Assembly: GCA_001298545.1 (NCBI GenBank)
Contig: LJCX01000021.1
Span: 62,001-126,000 of the forward strand
Origin: Actinobacteria bacterium OV320
GTDB taxonomy: Bacteria; Actinomycetota; Actinomycetes; Streptomycetales; Streptomycetaceae
Direction: 5' to 3'
DNA: 64,000 nt
The position numbers and the translations under genes were made by a program. The notes beneath the pieces were generated by a model. The model saw only the letters and a program-made list of their open reading frames with translations. It ran no database searches and was not told where the DNA came from. Below, piece by piece: positions 36,462 through 44,372 of the stretch. The first letter of the stretch is position 1. Each line of letters starts with the position of its first letter.

Positions 36462-36838
36462 GTCGGTTCACCGTCCTTCCGGTGGTGTGCCGCGGCAGGC
36501 CGTCGTCCGCGAGGGGGAGTTCACAGGGCCGCGAGGGGCGCCGACAGCGACCGGCCGAGCCCGCCTCGGGAGCCGGTGCGCAAATGATCTGAAAACGCTC
36601 TGAATACCATGTTATGAGAGCCGCCGCCCACCCGCACCTCAAGGGCCCGGACGGGCGTCGTGTCGCCGTGGGACAACTCCGCCTGATTCCGGGCTCTGTT
36701 GAACCTGAAACAGCTCGCCTTCTTCGCCACTCGATCACCCGGCATCGGCAGGGACGTCGACGCGCATGCCCCACCCTGTCGGCCTAGTGTGGGAAGAGGG
36801 GTGACTCTTCGTCCGGGCCGACATGGAGGAGAACCGTG
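36462..36838. other. 377-bp divergent region between two protease genes
   Basis: Between the starts of the trypsin-fusion gene and the metalloprotease gene I see the metalloprotease ribosome site (GGAGGAG at 36825-36831) and a relatively AT-rich patch near 36585-36620. A 74-codon minus-strand frame (36521-36745) lacks recognisable features and is not called as a gene. Both promoters should be here. Confidence 0.4.
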
Positions 36839-37702
36839 ATGAGCAAGGTCGCCACCAACACCTTCCAGACGTATCGAGCGGTCGCCAGTTTCGAGCGGGC
36901 CAGAGAGATAGCCCGCACGACGTCACCGTTCACCATCGAGATCCGCTTCCTCGGCGGACTGACGGGCAATCAGCAGGATGCCTTCGCCGCGGCGGCCGAC
37001 CGTTGGGCGAAGGTCATCGTCGGGGATCTGGACACCGCGCTCGTCAACGGCGACATCATCGACGATCTGCTCATCGAGGCCGAAGGGGTCACCATCGACG
37101 GTCCCGGACGCGTTCTGGGGATGGCCGGTCCCACCGACTTCCGCGACGACTCCGCGCAGTTCGGCACGTTCCTGCCCGCGAAGGGCGTGATGCGGTTCGA
37201 CTCCGCCGATCTCACGCAGATGGAAGCGGACGGCACGCTCGTCGACGTGATCACCCACGAGATGGGACACGTCCTGGGGATCGGCACCCTGTGGACGGCG
37301 TTCGACCTCCTGAAGGGCGCGGGCAGCTCGAACCCCACCTTCGTCGGTGCCCGTGCGACGGCCGAGTTCGCCGCACTCCTCGGCGAGGAGGACCCGGCCC
37401 CGGTACCGGTTGCCAACTTCGGCGGGCCCGGTACTCAGGACAGCCACTGGCGTGAGGCGGTCTTCGTCAACGAACTCATGTCGCCGTTCATCTCCGGAGC
37501 CGGCAACCCACTGAGCCGGATGACGGCCGCGAGCCTCGGCGACCTCGGCTACCAGGTCGACCTCGACGGTGCCGAACCCTACGCACTGCCCGACCTGCTC
37601 CAGATCGCCAGGGAGGGTGCCCTCGTACCGCACACGGCGCCACTCGGTGACGGCATGATGCTTCCGGTGGTGCCGACGCGGCTTCCCGCCGCGACACCGT
37701 AG
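36839..37702 (+). CDS. Leishmanolysin-like (M8-type) zinc metalloprotease
   Basis: Protein of 287 residues from ATG 36839 (GGAGGAG seven bases upstream; GTG 36836 also possible). The zinc motif ITHEMGHVLGIGTLW has H140, E141 and H144, with the leishmanolysin-type GxGTLW extension. A third ligand, H203 in DSHWREAVFVNELMSP, lies ~60 residues later, and the NELM-x(n)-PLS-x-MT segment is typical of these enzymes. There is no signal peptide or propeptide, so it appears cytosolic or exported in an unusual way. It sits divergently next to the trypsin/alpha-beta-hydrolase fusion, so the two hydrolases may be functionally linked. Confidence 0.87.
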   Translation: MSKVATNTFQTYRAVASFERAREIARTTSPFTIEIRFLGGLTGNQQDAFAAAADRWAKVIVGDLDTALVNGDIIDDLLIEAEGVTIDGPGRVLGMAGPTDFRDDSAQFGTFLPAKGVMRFDSADLTQMEADGTLVDVITHEMGHVLGIGTLWTAFDLLKGAGSSNPTFVGARATAEFAALLGEEDPAPVPVANFGGPGTQDSHWREAVFVNELMSPFISGAGNPLSRMTAASLGDLGYQVDLDGAEPYALPDLLQIAREGALVPHTAPLGDGMMLPVVPTRLPAATP

Positions 37703-37755
37703 ACGGTCCCGCCCCCCCCGAAGAGGCCGTCCGTGTGCGGACCGGGCGCGCACGG

Positions 37756-38682
37756 TCACCGCAGGACGGCCTCCCAGGTGTCCACGGCGTAGTGCAGGAT
37801 CATGCCGTGGCGTGCGTACAGCCCGGGCGCGCCGGTCGCGTTGGAGGTGTCCACACCGAGCCCGACGGTGTCCCGGCCCCGGGCGGCGAAGGCCGCGAAG
37901 GCGTGCCGCAGCAGCAGCCCGGCCAGCCCGCGTCCCCGGGCCTCGCGCAGCACGCCGATGCTGCGGATCCAGCCCATCGCCTCGCGGTCGTCGCGGGCCA
38001 GCAGGAACCCGGCGTCCCCGGACTCGTCCGTACCGGCGATCCACACGAGCGACCAGTCGAGCCCCGCCGCGTCCACGTCGTGCAGCCACTGCTCGTAGCC
38101 GCGCGGCTGGAAGTCGAAGTGCTCCGCGAAAGCGGACTGGTAGAGCGCGTGGACACGGACCCGGTCCGCCTCGGTGGCGCAGGACCGCAGCCGGACCCCG
38201 GCGGGCAGTGCCGGCGGCCGGTCCCCGGCCCGGTCCAGGGGGCGGCGCAGCACGTGATACCGCCGTACGACCGACCAGCCGCGGGCGCGGAGCAGCTCGG
38301 TGTCGAGCGTGGGTGCCGCGTTGAGATGCAGATGCACCACGGCCCGCCCGGCGCCGTTCTCCCGCGCCTTCTCCAGCGCCCGGCTCTCCATCGCCGCCAG
38401 GACGAGCCGGCCCGCCTCCTGCCGGTCGGGCAGCACGTAGTGGTCGATGTCGACGCGTTCGCCGCCCGACTCGTCCCACAGCAGCCCGTAGCCGACCAGC
38501 CGGTCCCCGTCGAAGGCGAGCCAGGAGTCCCGCTCCAGATCCGTCTCGGGATGCTTCAGATCGGCCTCGACGGTGGGCAGGTCGGTCTCGGGCCGGCCGA
38601 TCTCGATGAGGTCGATCTCGTTGAGGAGACCGGTGACGGCAGGCGCGTCGGCGAGGGCGGCGGGACGCAGGACGTAGGGCAT
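37756..38682 (-). CDS. Double-GNAT acetyltransferase
   Basis: Protein of 308 residues with two acetyltransferase-type halves. The second has a complete acetyl-CoA loop (IRSIGVLREARGRGLAGLLL, Q/RxxGxG/A type) followed by VDTSNATGAPGLYARHGM. The first half is less conserved. The organisation resembles mycothiol synthase MshD, but I do not see enough to call it that; many actinomycete double-GNAT proteins have unknown substrates. It starts at ATG 38682 and is divergent from the FAD-binding-domain gene. Confidence 0.85.
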   Translation of the reverse strand: MPYVLRPAALADAPAVTGLLNEIDLIEIGRPETDLPTVEADLKHPETDLERDSWLAFDGDRLVGYGLLWDESGGERVDIDHYVLPDRQEAGRLVLAAMESRALEKARENGAGRAVVHLHLNAAPTLDTELLRARGWSVVRRYHVLRRPLDRAGDRPPALPAGVRLRSCATEADRVRVHALYQSAFAEHFDFQPRGYEQWLHDVDAAGLDWSLVWIAGTDESGDAGFLLARDDREAMGWIRSIGVLREARGRGLAGLLLRHAFAAFAARGRDTVGLGVDTSNATGAPGLYARHGMILHYAVDTWEAVLR

Positions 38683-38811
38683 GGCGCCAGGGTCCGGGGG
38701 AGGGGAGCCGGCCGCAACGCAATTTCACGTTGTGCAAGGTGCAGCCATGAGCCCTGTATGCGCCCCCGTGCGCCTGGGCAGAATCCGTTCTGCCATTGAT
38801 CATGCGGGCGG

Positions 38812-39600
38812 GTGAACACGGGGACACACGATGACGCCGTGTCACTCGCCACGAATTCCAGGGAAGGCAGGTCGGTTGTCGTGCAGTTGCGTCTTCCCTC
38901 CTCCATAGCCGAAGCCCAGCGGTGTCTGGCCGAGGGAGCGGTACCGGTTGGAGGTGCCACGCTCGTGTGGGCCGGCTGGCAGCGGGACGGCTTCCCCGAG
39001 CAGGCCGTGTCGCTGCGCAACGTGCCGGAGGCCGGCACGGTCGGCCCCGAGGAACTCGGCGGGGCCGTGCTGCTGAACCGCGTCGACGCGACCGTGCCCG
39101 AGGCGCTGCACCGGGCGGCCTCCGGCGTGGGCACCGGCGCGGTGCGCCGGGCCGCCACGGTCGGCGGCAACATCGTCGGCAGCACCCTGCGCTGTCTGCT
39201 CCCGGCGGCCCTCGTCCTCGACGCCCGGGCCACCGTCCTGGAGTCCGACAGCGTCTACGACACCGATCTGTCCGAGCTGCTGGCGAAACGTCACGTGCTG
39301 CTCGCCCTGCGCTGGCGCGCACCCCTGGTCAGCGGCTACCGCAAACTGGAGGGCGAGGCGGGCGGCCCGCCGCCCCCCGTCGTCGCCGCGGTGCACGCCG
39401 ACGGCGACAGCCCCCGTGATCTGCGGGTGGCCGTCCGCGACGGCTACGAGGTGTTCAGCGAGCGCACGCCGTACGACCCGGACCCCGAACAGGTCCTGCA
39501 CGCCCTGGCGGGCACCGACCTGGGCGCCCTTCCCGCCGTCGCCCGGGACGCGGTCCGCGCCCAGATCACCGACGTACTGGCCCGCGTCGCCGAAGGCTGA
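38812..39600 (+). CDS. FAD-binding domain protein of the molybdopterin-dehydrogenase medium-subunit type
   Basis: Protein of up to 262 residues. It shows the features of the FAD-binding medium subunit of xanthine/CO dehydrogenase-type enzymes: VPVGGATLVW near the N-terminus (flavin loop) and the key RAATVGGNIVGSTLRCLLPAAL segment. The large Mo subunit and the 2Fe-2S subunit normally encoded beside it are absent, so it acts with partners elsewhere or has another role. GTG 38812 is used as start; GTG 38881 is an in-frame alternative that begins at the conserved domain and may be correct. Confidence 0.7.
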   Translation: MNTGTHDDAVSLATNSREGRSVVVQLRLPSSIAEAQRCLAEGAVPVGGATLVWAGWQRDGFPEQAVSLRNVPEAGTVGPEELGGAVLLNRVDATVPEALHRAASGVGTGAVRRAATVGGNIVGSTLRCLLPAALVLDARATVLESDSVYDTDLSELLAKRHVLLALRWRAPLVSGYRKLEGEAGGPPPPVVAAVHADGDSPRDLRVAVRDGYEVFSERTPYDPDPEQVLHALAGTDLGALPAVARDAVRAQITDVLARVAEG

Positions 39601-39603
39601 GAC

Positions 39604-39619
39604 CCGGCCGCGAGGCCGG
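39604..39619 (+). terminator. Short GNRA-loop hairpin after FAD-domain gene
   Basis: CCGGCC and GGCCGG enclose a GCGA tetraloop, starting four bases after the stop codon. The stem is only six pairs but all G-C. Confidence 0.4.
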
Positions 39620-39709
39620 TTCCCCGGGACACGTCTCCCGCTCGGGCGCGTGGACCTCCGGCGAAGTCGGAGTCGTCGGAGCAGTCGGAGGGAGTTGAGG
39701 AACTCCACC

Positions 39710-39765
39710 TTGACTTCCTCCCCTCTCGTGTACGAGGGGGGAGCCCTACGGCTCGCGCCGGGGGC
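39710..39765 (-). mobile_element. Right end of an IS200/IS605-family (tnpB) element, omega-RNA-like hairpin
   Basis: On the minus strand the relic ends with a GC-rich hairpin (39718-39728 with 39733-39743, 11 pairs and one mismatch, TACA-type loop) followed by GGAAGTCAA ending at 39710. Hairpin plus GGAAGTCAA-like end is how many actinomycete tnpB elements finish, where the guide (omega) RNA is also encoded. No transposase tnpA or left end is recognisable nearby. Confidence 0.5.
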
Positions 39766-39936
39766 TTTCTGCTTCATCGCCGACTGCCCGCCCGGAGAAA
39801 TCCGTTGAGGCCTTACACCGGCTCCACAGTGGCGGGACCACACGATGTCCAGCGGGTCCGTCGTCTTCGCCAGGGTCAGCCTGCCGCCCAGGAGGCGGAA
39901 ACCGCTGATGTACTCAGCTGTGTCGCGAACCGAGGC
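39766..39936 (-). pseudogene. Internally deleted tnpB relic
   Basis: One minus-strand frame reads RDTAEYISGFRLLGGRLTLA, then KTTDPLDIVWSR, and immediately CGAGVRPQRISPGGQSAMKQ. The first two parts match a mid-protein segment of IS1341-type TnpB proteins, and the last is their extreme C-terminal tail. They are joined directly at about 39829, so the intervening RuvC and zinc-ribbon region has been deleted, and the N-terminus is also gone. It cannot encode an active nuclease. This fills most of the 422-bp gap between the FAD-domain and STM4015 genes; the remaining sequence (39620-39709) shows nothing clear. Confidence 0.6.
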
Positions 39937-40022
39937 CCCGGCGCGGGGTGTTGTCAGTGCCTGTTGGTAGAACTGCGGACACATCACGGACCGCGCATCT
40001 TTTTTCTCCCGGGAGCAGCCGC

Positions 40023-40982
40023 ATGACCGTCACCGACCACCTGCACGCGCTGTACCGGCTGCCCGCCCACACCTTCCCGGGCCCCGGCGGCAGGACGGAC
40101 GACCTGCCCGACCCGGAGGCCTTCGCCTGGCGCGTCACCAGCGACGTCTACGACGCCGACGAGGACTGGACGAAGGCGTTCGCGCGCTTCTGCTCCGCCG
40201 TCGACACCACCCGCGTGAGAGCCCTGGTCGTCGGCGCCTGGCAGGAGGCCTACGACACGGACCCCTCCGAGGTCATCGAGGCACTGGTGGCCGCCCGGGA
40301 CCGGTTCCCCGCGCTGCGCGCGGTGTTCCTCGGCGACATGGTGGGGGAGGAGTGCGAGATCTCCTGGATCAACCAGACCGATGTCACCCCGGTCCTGGCC
40401 GCGTACCCCGCGCTGGAGGAGTTCGGCGTGCGCGGCGGGGCCGGGCTGCGCTTCCCCGCCGTGAGCCACCGCGCGCTGCGCAGGCTCGTGATCGAGACGG
40501 GCGGGCTGCCCGCGGAGGTCGTGCGCGGGATCGGCGGCAGCGACCTGCCCGCGCTGGTCCACCTCGACCTGTGGCTCGGCACCCCCGAGTACGGCGGCGA
40601 CAGCGAGGTCGCCGACCTGGAGCCGATCCTGTCCGGCGCCCGACTGCCGAGCCTGCGTCACCTCGCCCTGCGCAACAGCGAGATCCAGGACGCCGTGGCC
40701 GGGGCCGTCGCGTCCGCGCCCGTGGTGGCCCGTCTGGAGGTGCTGGACCTCTCCATGGGCGTGCTGACCGACGAGGGCGCGGCCGCCCTGCTCGGCGGCC
40801 GGCCGCTCACCCACCTCAAGAAGCTCGACCTGCACTACCACTACCTGAGCGAGTCCCTCCAGGAGCGCGTGCGGCGGACCGTGGAGACCGCGGGCGTCGA
40901 GGTGGACCTCGACCGCGACGACGCCGAGGAGGACGCGGACGACGACGGCACGACGTGGCGCTACGTCGCCGTCGGGGAGTGA
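40023..40982 (+). CDS. STM4015-family leucine-rich-repeat protein, first gene of STM401x cluster
   Basis: Protein of 319 residues from ATG 40023 (GGGAG eight bases upstream). The N-terminal third contains VDTTRVRALVVGAWQEAY. Leucine-rich repeats follow (LRAVFLGDMVGEECEISWI, LVHLDLWLGTPEYG, LEVLDLSMG, LKKLDLHYHYLSE). The end is an acidic linker (DDAEEDADDDG) and the tail TTWRYVAVGE, shared with the orphan paralogue at 32045-33016. Its stop overlaps the next start by four bases (GTGA). It is the non-enzymatic member of the cluster and thus a candidate scaffold or modified substrate (inference). Confidence 0.87.
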   Translation: MTVTDHLHALYRLPAHTFPGPGGRTDDLPDPEAFAWRVTSDVYDADEDWTKAFARFCSAVDTTRVRALVVGAWQEAYDTDPSEVIEALVAARDRFPALRAVFLGDMVGEECEISWINQTDVTPVLAAYPALEEFGVRGGAGLRFPAVSHRALRRLVIETGGLPAEVVRGIGGSDLPALVHLDLWLGTPEYGGDSEVADLEPILSGARLPSLRHLALRNSEIQDAVAGAVASAPVVARLEVLDLSMGVLTDEGAAALLGGRPLTHLKKLDLHYHYLSESLQERVRRTVETAGVEVDLDRDDAEEDADDDGTTWRYVAVGE

Positions 40983-42154
40983 GCACACCACCCGTGGGTC
41001 ACCGTCCCTCCTCCCTCGACGGGTTCCGCGCGGAGCGCGCGCCCGAGCCGCGCCTGGCGGTGGTCGGCAACCCGGAGAACCGTCGGGTCGCCCTCTTCGA
41101 GGACGCGGTACGCGCGGCCGGCCTGCCGGCCCCGCGTGTCGTGCCGTGGGCGGACGTACTGAGCGACGGCGGCGCCGACTTCGCCGCCGAGGAGATCGTC
41201 CGCCTGGACTCACCCGGCGAGAACCCCGAGGTCGACCGGCTGCTGCGCGGTGCCACCGATCCGACGCGGGTCGAGGGCTCGGGCCGCTGGTACACCCGCT
41301 TCACCACCGCGGTACGCAGCCTGCGCGGCGGCGTCCGCCTCGACGACCCGGACGAGCTGGCGGTCCTCTTCGACAAGCGGCTCTGCCACGCCGTCCTGGA
41401 CGCGGCGGGCGTCCCGGTGCCCGCCTCACCCACCTCGGGCCCGCAGGGCGCGCCGGTGCGCGGCTGGGACGACGTACGCGCGGCGATGCGCGAGCACCGG
41501 ATGGCCCGCCTCTTCGTGAAACCCGCGCACGGGTCGTCCGCCTCGGGCGTCCTCGCCGTCGAGTCGGGCGGCGGCGGCCGGATCCGGGCCACCACCTCCG
41601 TGGAACTCGCCGCCGACGGCGGCCTGTACAACTCCCTCAGGGTGCGCCGTTACGAACGCGAGCAGGACATCGCGGCCATCGTCGACGCGCTCGCCCCGGA
41701 CGGACTGCACCTCGAGCGCTGGCTGCCGAAGGCCTCCCAGGACGGCCGGGCCGCCGACCTCAGGGTCGTCGTCGTGGCCGGTCGCGCCACCCACGCGGTG
41801 GTGCGCACCAGCCGCTCGCCGATGACCAACCTCCATCTCGGCGGCCGGCGAGGAGACCTGGACGCCGTCCGGGAGAGCGTCGAGGCGGCGGGCGCCCGCT
41901 GGGCCGACCTGCTGGGCGTGTGCGAGCAGGCCGCGGCCTGCTTCCCGCGCACCCTGTGCGTCGGTGTCGACCTGCTGCCGGCCGTGGGCTGGCGCAGGGC
42001 CGCGGTCGGCGAGGTCAACGCCTTCGGCGACCTGCTGCCCCGGCTCACCGGCCTGCCCGGCAGCGGCGCGGAGGGCCTCGACACCCATGCCGCCCAAGTG
42101 GCCGCCGTCCTGGGCGATCTCGCCCGGTACAGAACAGGAACACCGCATGCCTGA
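40979..42154 (+). CDS. STM4014-family ATP-grasp protein
   Basis: Protein of 391 residues starting at GTG 40979. The N-terminal lobe (LAVVGNPENRRVALFED) is followed by an ATP-grasp core: RLFVKPAHGSSASGVLAVES contains the ATP-binding Lys and Gly/Ser-rich loop, with LHLERWLPKASQDGRAADLR and VGEVNAFGDLLPRL, where E and N fit the metal-binding end of the active site. ATP-grasp enzymes join a carboxylate to an amine or thiol through an acyl phosphate. The substrate here is unknown. Overlaps with both neighbours (4 and 8 bases) indicate one operon. Confidence 0.87.
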   Translation: MSTPPVGHRPSSLDGFRAERAPEPRLAVVGNPENRRVALFEDAVRAAGLPAPRVVPWADVLSDGGADFAAEEIVRLDSPGENPEVDRLLRGATDPTRVEGSGRWYTRFTTAVRSLRGGVRLDDPDELAVLFDKRLCHAVLDAAGVPVPASPTSGPQGAPVRGWDDVRAAMREHRMARLFVKPAHGSSASGVLAVESGGGGRIRATTSVELAADGGLYNSLRVRRYEREQDIAAIVDALAPDGLHLERWLPKASQDGRAADLRVVVVAGRATHAVVRTSRSPMTNLHLGGRRGDLDAVRESVEAAGARWADLLGVCEQAAACFPRTLCVGVDLLPAVGWRRAAVGEVNAFGDLLPRLTGLPGSGAEGLDTHAAQVAAVLGDLARYRTGTPHA

Positions 42155-43007
42155 GCCCGACATCGACGAAGTGCCCGACATGAACGAGGTGGTGGGCAGC
42201 CACGACCTGCTGCTCGTCACCCTCGACACACTCCGCCACGACGTCGCCGCGGAGCTGGCGGCCGCGGGCCGCATCCCCCACCTGGCCCGCCACCTCCCCG
42301 GTGGCCGCTGGGAGGAGCGGCACGCGCCGGGCAGCTTCACCTACGCCTCCCACCAGGCGATCTTCGCGGGCTTCCTGCCGACCCCGGCCGCCCCCGGACC
42401 GCATCCGCGCCTGTTCGCGGCGAGCTTCGCGGGCAGCGAGACCACCGCGGGCGGAACCTACGTCTACGACACCCCCGACCTCGTCTCGGGCCTCGCCGAG
42501 GACGGCTACCACACCGTGTGCATCGGGGGAGTGGGCTTCTTCAACCAGCAGGGCCCGCTCGGCTCGGTGCTGCCCGGCCTGTTCCACGAGGCGCACTGGG
42601 CACCGGAGTTCGGCGTCACCTCACCCGAGTCCTTCGAGAACCAGGTCGCCCGCGCCGAGGACGTCGTACGCGCACTGCCGCACGAGCAGCGGCTGTTCCT
42701 CTTCGTGAACGTGTCCGCCCTGCACCAGCCGAACTGGTTCCATCTGCCCGGCGCCACCCGCGAGACCGGCGACAGCCGGGAGACGCACGCCGCCGCGCTG
42801 GAGTACGTGGACCGGCACATCGGGCGTCTGTTCGCCGCCGCGAGCAGCAGGCGCCGCTGCTTCGCGATCGTCTGCTCCGACCACGGCACCGCCTACGGCG
42901 ACGACGGCTACACCGGGCACCGCCTCGGCCACGAGTCCGTGTGGACCGTGCCGTACGCCCACTTCTTCCTCGACCCCGCACCCCGTCCGACGGAGGCCGG
43001 CCGATGA
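42147..43007 (+). CDS. STM4013/SEN3800-family alkaline-phosphatase-superfamily hydrolase
   Basis: Protein of 286 residues. VTLDTLRHDVA carries an early metal-binding Asp (D27), GSFTYASHQAIFAGFLP holds a Ser/Thr nucleophile region, and IVCSDHGTAYGDDGYTGHR contains the late D-H pair and His typical of sulfatase/phosphodiesterase metal sites. It is probably a cytosolic metal-dependent hydrolase of phosphate or sulfate esters. There is no signal peptide, unlike secreted sulfatases. The gene starts inside the end of the ATP-grasp gene and its stop overlaps the radical SAM start (ATGA). Confidence 0.86.
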   Translation: MPEPDIDEVPDMNEVVGSHDLLLVTLDTLRHDVAAELAAAGRIPHLARHLPGGRWEERHAPGSFTYASHQAIFAGFLPTPAAPGPHPRLFAASFAGSETTAGGTYVYDTPDLVSGLAEDGYHTVCIGGVGFFNQQGPLGSVLPGLFHEAHWAPEFGVTSPESFENQVARAEDVVRALPHEQRLFLFVNVSALHQPNWFHLPGATRETGDSRETHAAALEYVDRHIGRLFAAASSRRRCFAIVCSDHGTAYGDDGYTGHRLGHESVWTVPYAHFFLDPAPRPTEAGR

Positions 43008-44362
43008 CCACCGCCGAGCAGGCCACCCGCACCGGCCCGTACCAGCACTACGTCTACGCCTACCCGCACAAGACGGCCTACCGGGAGCTCCCCGACCGCC
43101 CGTCCCTCAAAGCCCTCTGGGCGGCCGAGCCCAAGGACACGCTCTCCCTCTACCTGCACATACCGTTCTGCGAGGTCCGCTGCGGCTTCTGCAACCTCTT
43201 CACCCGCATCGGCGCCCCCGACGGACTGACCGGGGCCTACCTCGACGCCCTGGAACGGCAGGCGAGGGCCGTACGGGAGGCACTGGGGGAGACGGACGAC
43301 GTCCGCTTCGCCACGGCCGCCTTCGGCGGCGGCACCCCCACCTTCCTCACCGCCGCCGAGCTGGACCGGCTCTGCGACATCGCCGAGCACCGCATGGGCG
43401 CCGACCTCCGCGCGGTCCCGCTGTCGGTCGAGGCCTCGCCCGCCACGGCCACCGCCGACCGCCTCGCCGTCCTGGCCGGCCGGGGCACCACCCGACTGAG
43501 CCTGGGCGTGCAGAGCTTCGTCGACTCCGAGGCCAGGGCCGCCGTACGCCCGCAGCGCCGCGCCGAGGTCGAGGCCGCGCTCGCCCGTGTCCGCGACGCC
43601 GCCGTCCCGGTCCTCAACATCGACCTGATCTACGGCATCGACGGCCAGACCGAGCAGAGCTGGCGGCACTCCCTGGACGCGGCCCTGGCCTGGCGGCCCG
43701 AGGAGCTCTACCTCTATCCGCTCTACGTACGCCCCCTGACCGGCCTCGACCGCCGCGCTCCCGGCGGGGCCCCGGGTCCCGACCCGGCCTGGGACGAGCA
43801 GCGGCTGCGGCTGTACCGCGCCGGCCGCGACCACCTCCTCGCGCACGGCTACACCCAGCAGTCCATGCGCATGTTCCGCCGCACCGACGCCCCGCCGCAG
43901 GGCGCGGACGACTACGCCTGCCAGACCGACGGCATGATCGGCCTCGGCTGCGGCGCCCGCTCCTACACGGCGGGCCTGCACTACTCCTTCGACTACGCCG
44001 TCGGCATGCACCAGATCCGGGGCATCATCGACGACTACGTCGCCTCCGACGCGTCCGACTTCGCCCACGCCGAGGTCGGCCACCCCATGAACCCTCAGGA
44101 GGCGCGCCGCCGGCACCTGCTCCAGTCGCTGCTCCAGGCCGAGGGCCTGCGCCTCGACGACTACCGGGCCCGCTTCGGCGGCGCGCCCGCCGACGACTTC
44201 GGCCCCGAACTCGAACGCTTCGCCGACCGCGGCTGGCTGACCGACACGGACCCGACGACCCTCAGGCTCACCCCCGAAGGCCTCGCGCACTCCGACGCCG
44301 TCGGCCCCGAGCTGTTCTCCCCGGCCGTGCTGGCCGCCATGACCGCCTACGAGCGGAAGTGA
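43004..44362 (+). CDS. STM4012-family radical SAM protein (HemN-like)
   Basis: Protein of 452 residues. The iron-sulfur motif is C56-x3-C60-x2-C63 in YLHIPFCEVRCGFCNLF, preceded by the HemN-type tyrosine. AFGGGTPTFL follows as the SAM-binding GGGTP loop, and VLNIDLIYGIDGQT matches coproporphyrinogen-dehydrogenase-type enzymes. A HemN-like C-terminal domain (RRRHLLQSLLQAEGLRLDDY) is present. HemN relatives include methyltransferases, cyclopropanases and haem-trafficking proteins, so the chemistry cannot be inferred directly. It is translationally coupled to the hydrolase before it, with a second radical SAM gene 10 bases after. Confidence 0.9.
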   Translation: MTTAEQATRTGPYQHYVYAYPHKTAYRELPDRPSLKALWAAEPKDTLSLYLHIPFCEVRCGFCNLFTRIGAPDGLTGAYLDALERQARAVREALGETDDVRFATAAFGGGTPTFLTAAELDRLCDIAEHRMGADLRAVPLSVEASPATATADRLAVLAGRGTTRLSLGVQSFVDSEARAAVRPQRRAEVEAALARVRDAAVPVLNIDLIYGIDGQTEQSWRHSLDAALAWRPEELYLYPLYVRPLTGLDRRAPGGAPGPDPAWDEQRLRLYRAGRDHLLAHGYTQQSMRMFRRTDAPPQGADDYACQTDGMIGLGCGARSYTAGLHYSFDYAVGMHQIRGIIDDYVASDASDFAHAEVGHPMNPQEARRRHLLQSLLQAEGLRLDDYRARFGGAPADDFGPELERFADRGWLTDTDPTTLRLTPEGLAHSDAVGPELFSPAVLAAMTAYERK

Positions 44363-44372
44363 CCCGGCCGCC

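Noticed and set aside
36521..36745. 74-codon minus-strand frame in the divergent protease region
   Set aside because: No motif, no clear ribosome site, and it would occupy the promoter region of both neighbours.
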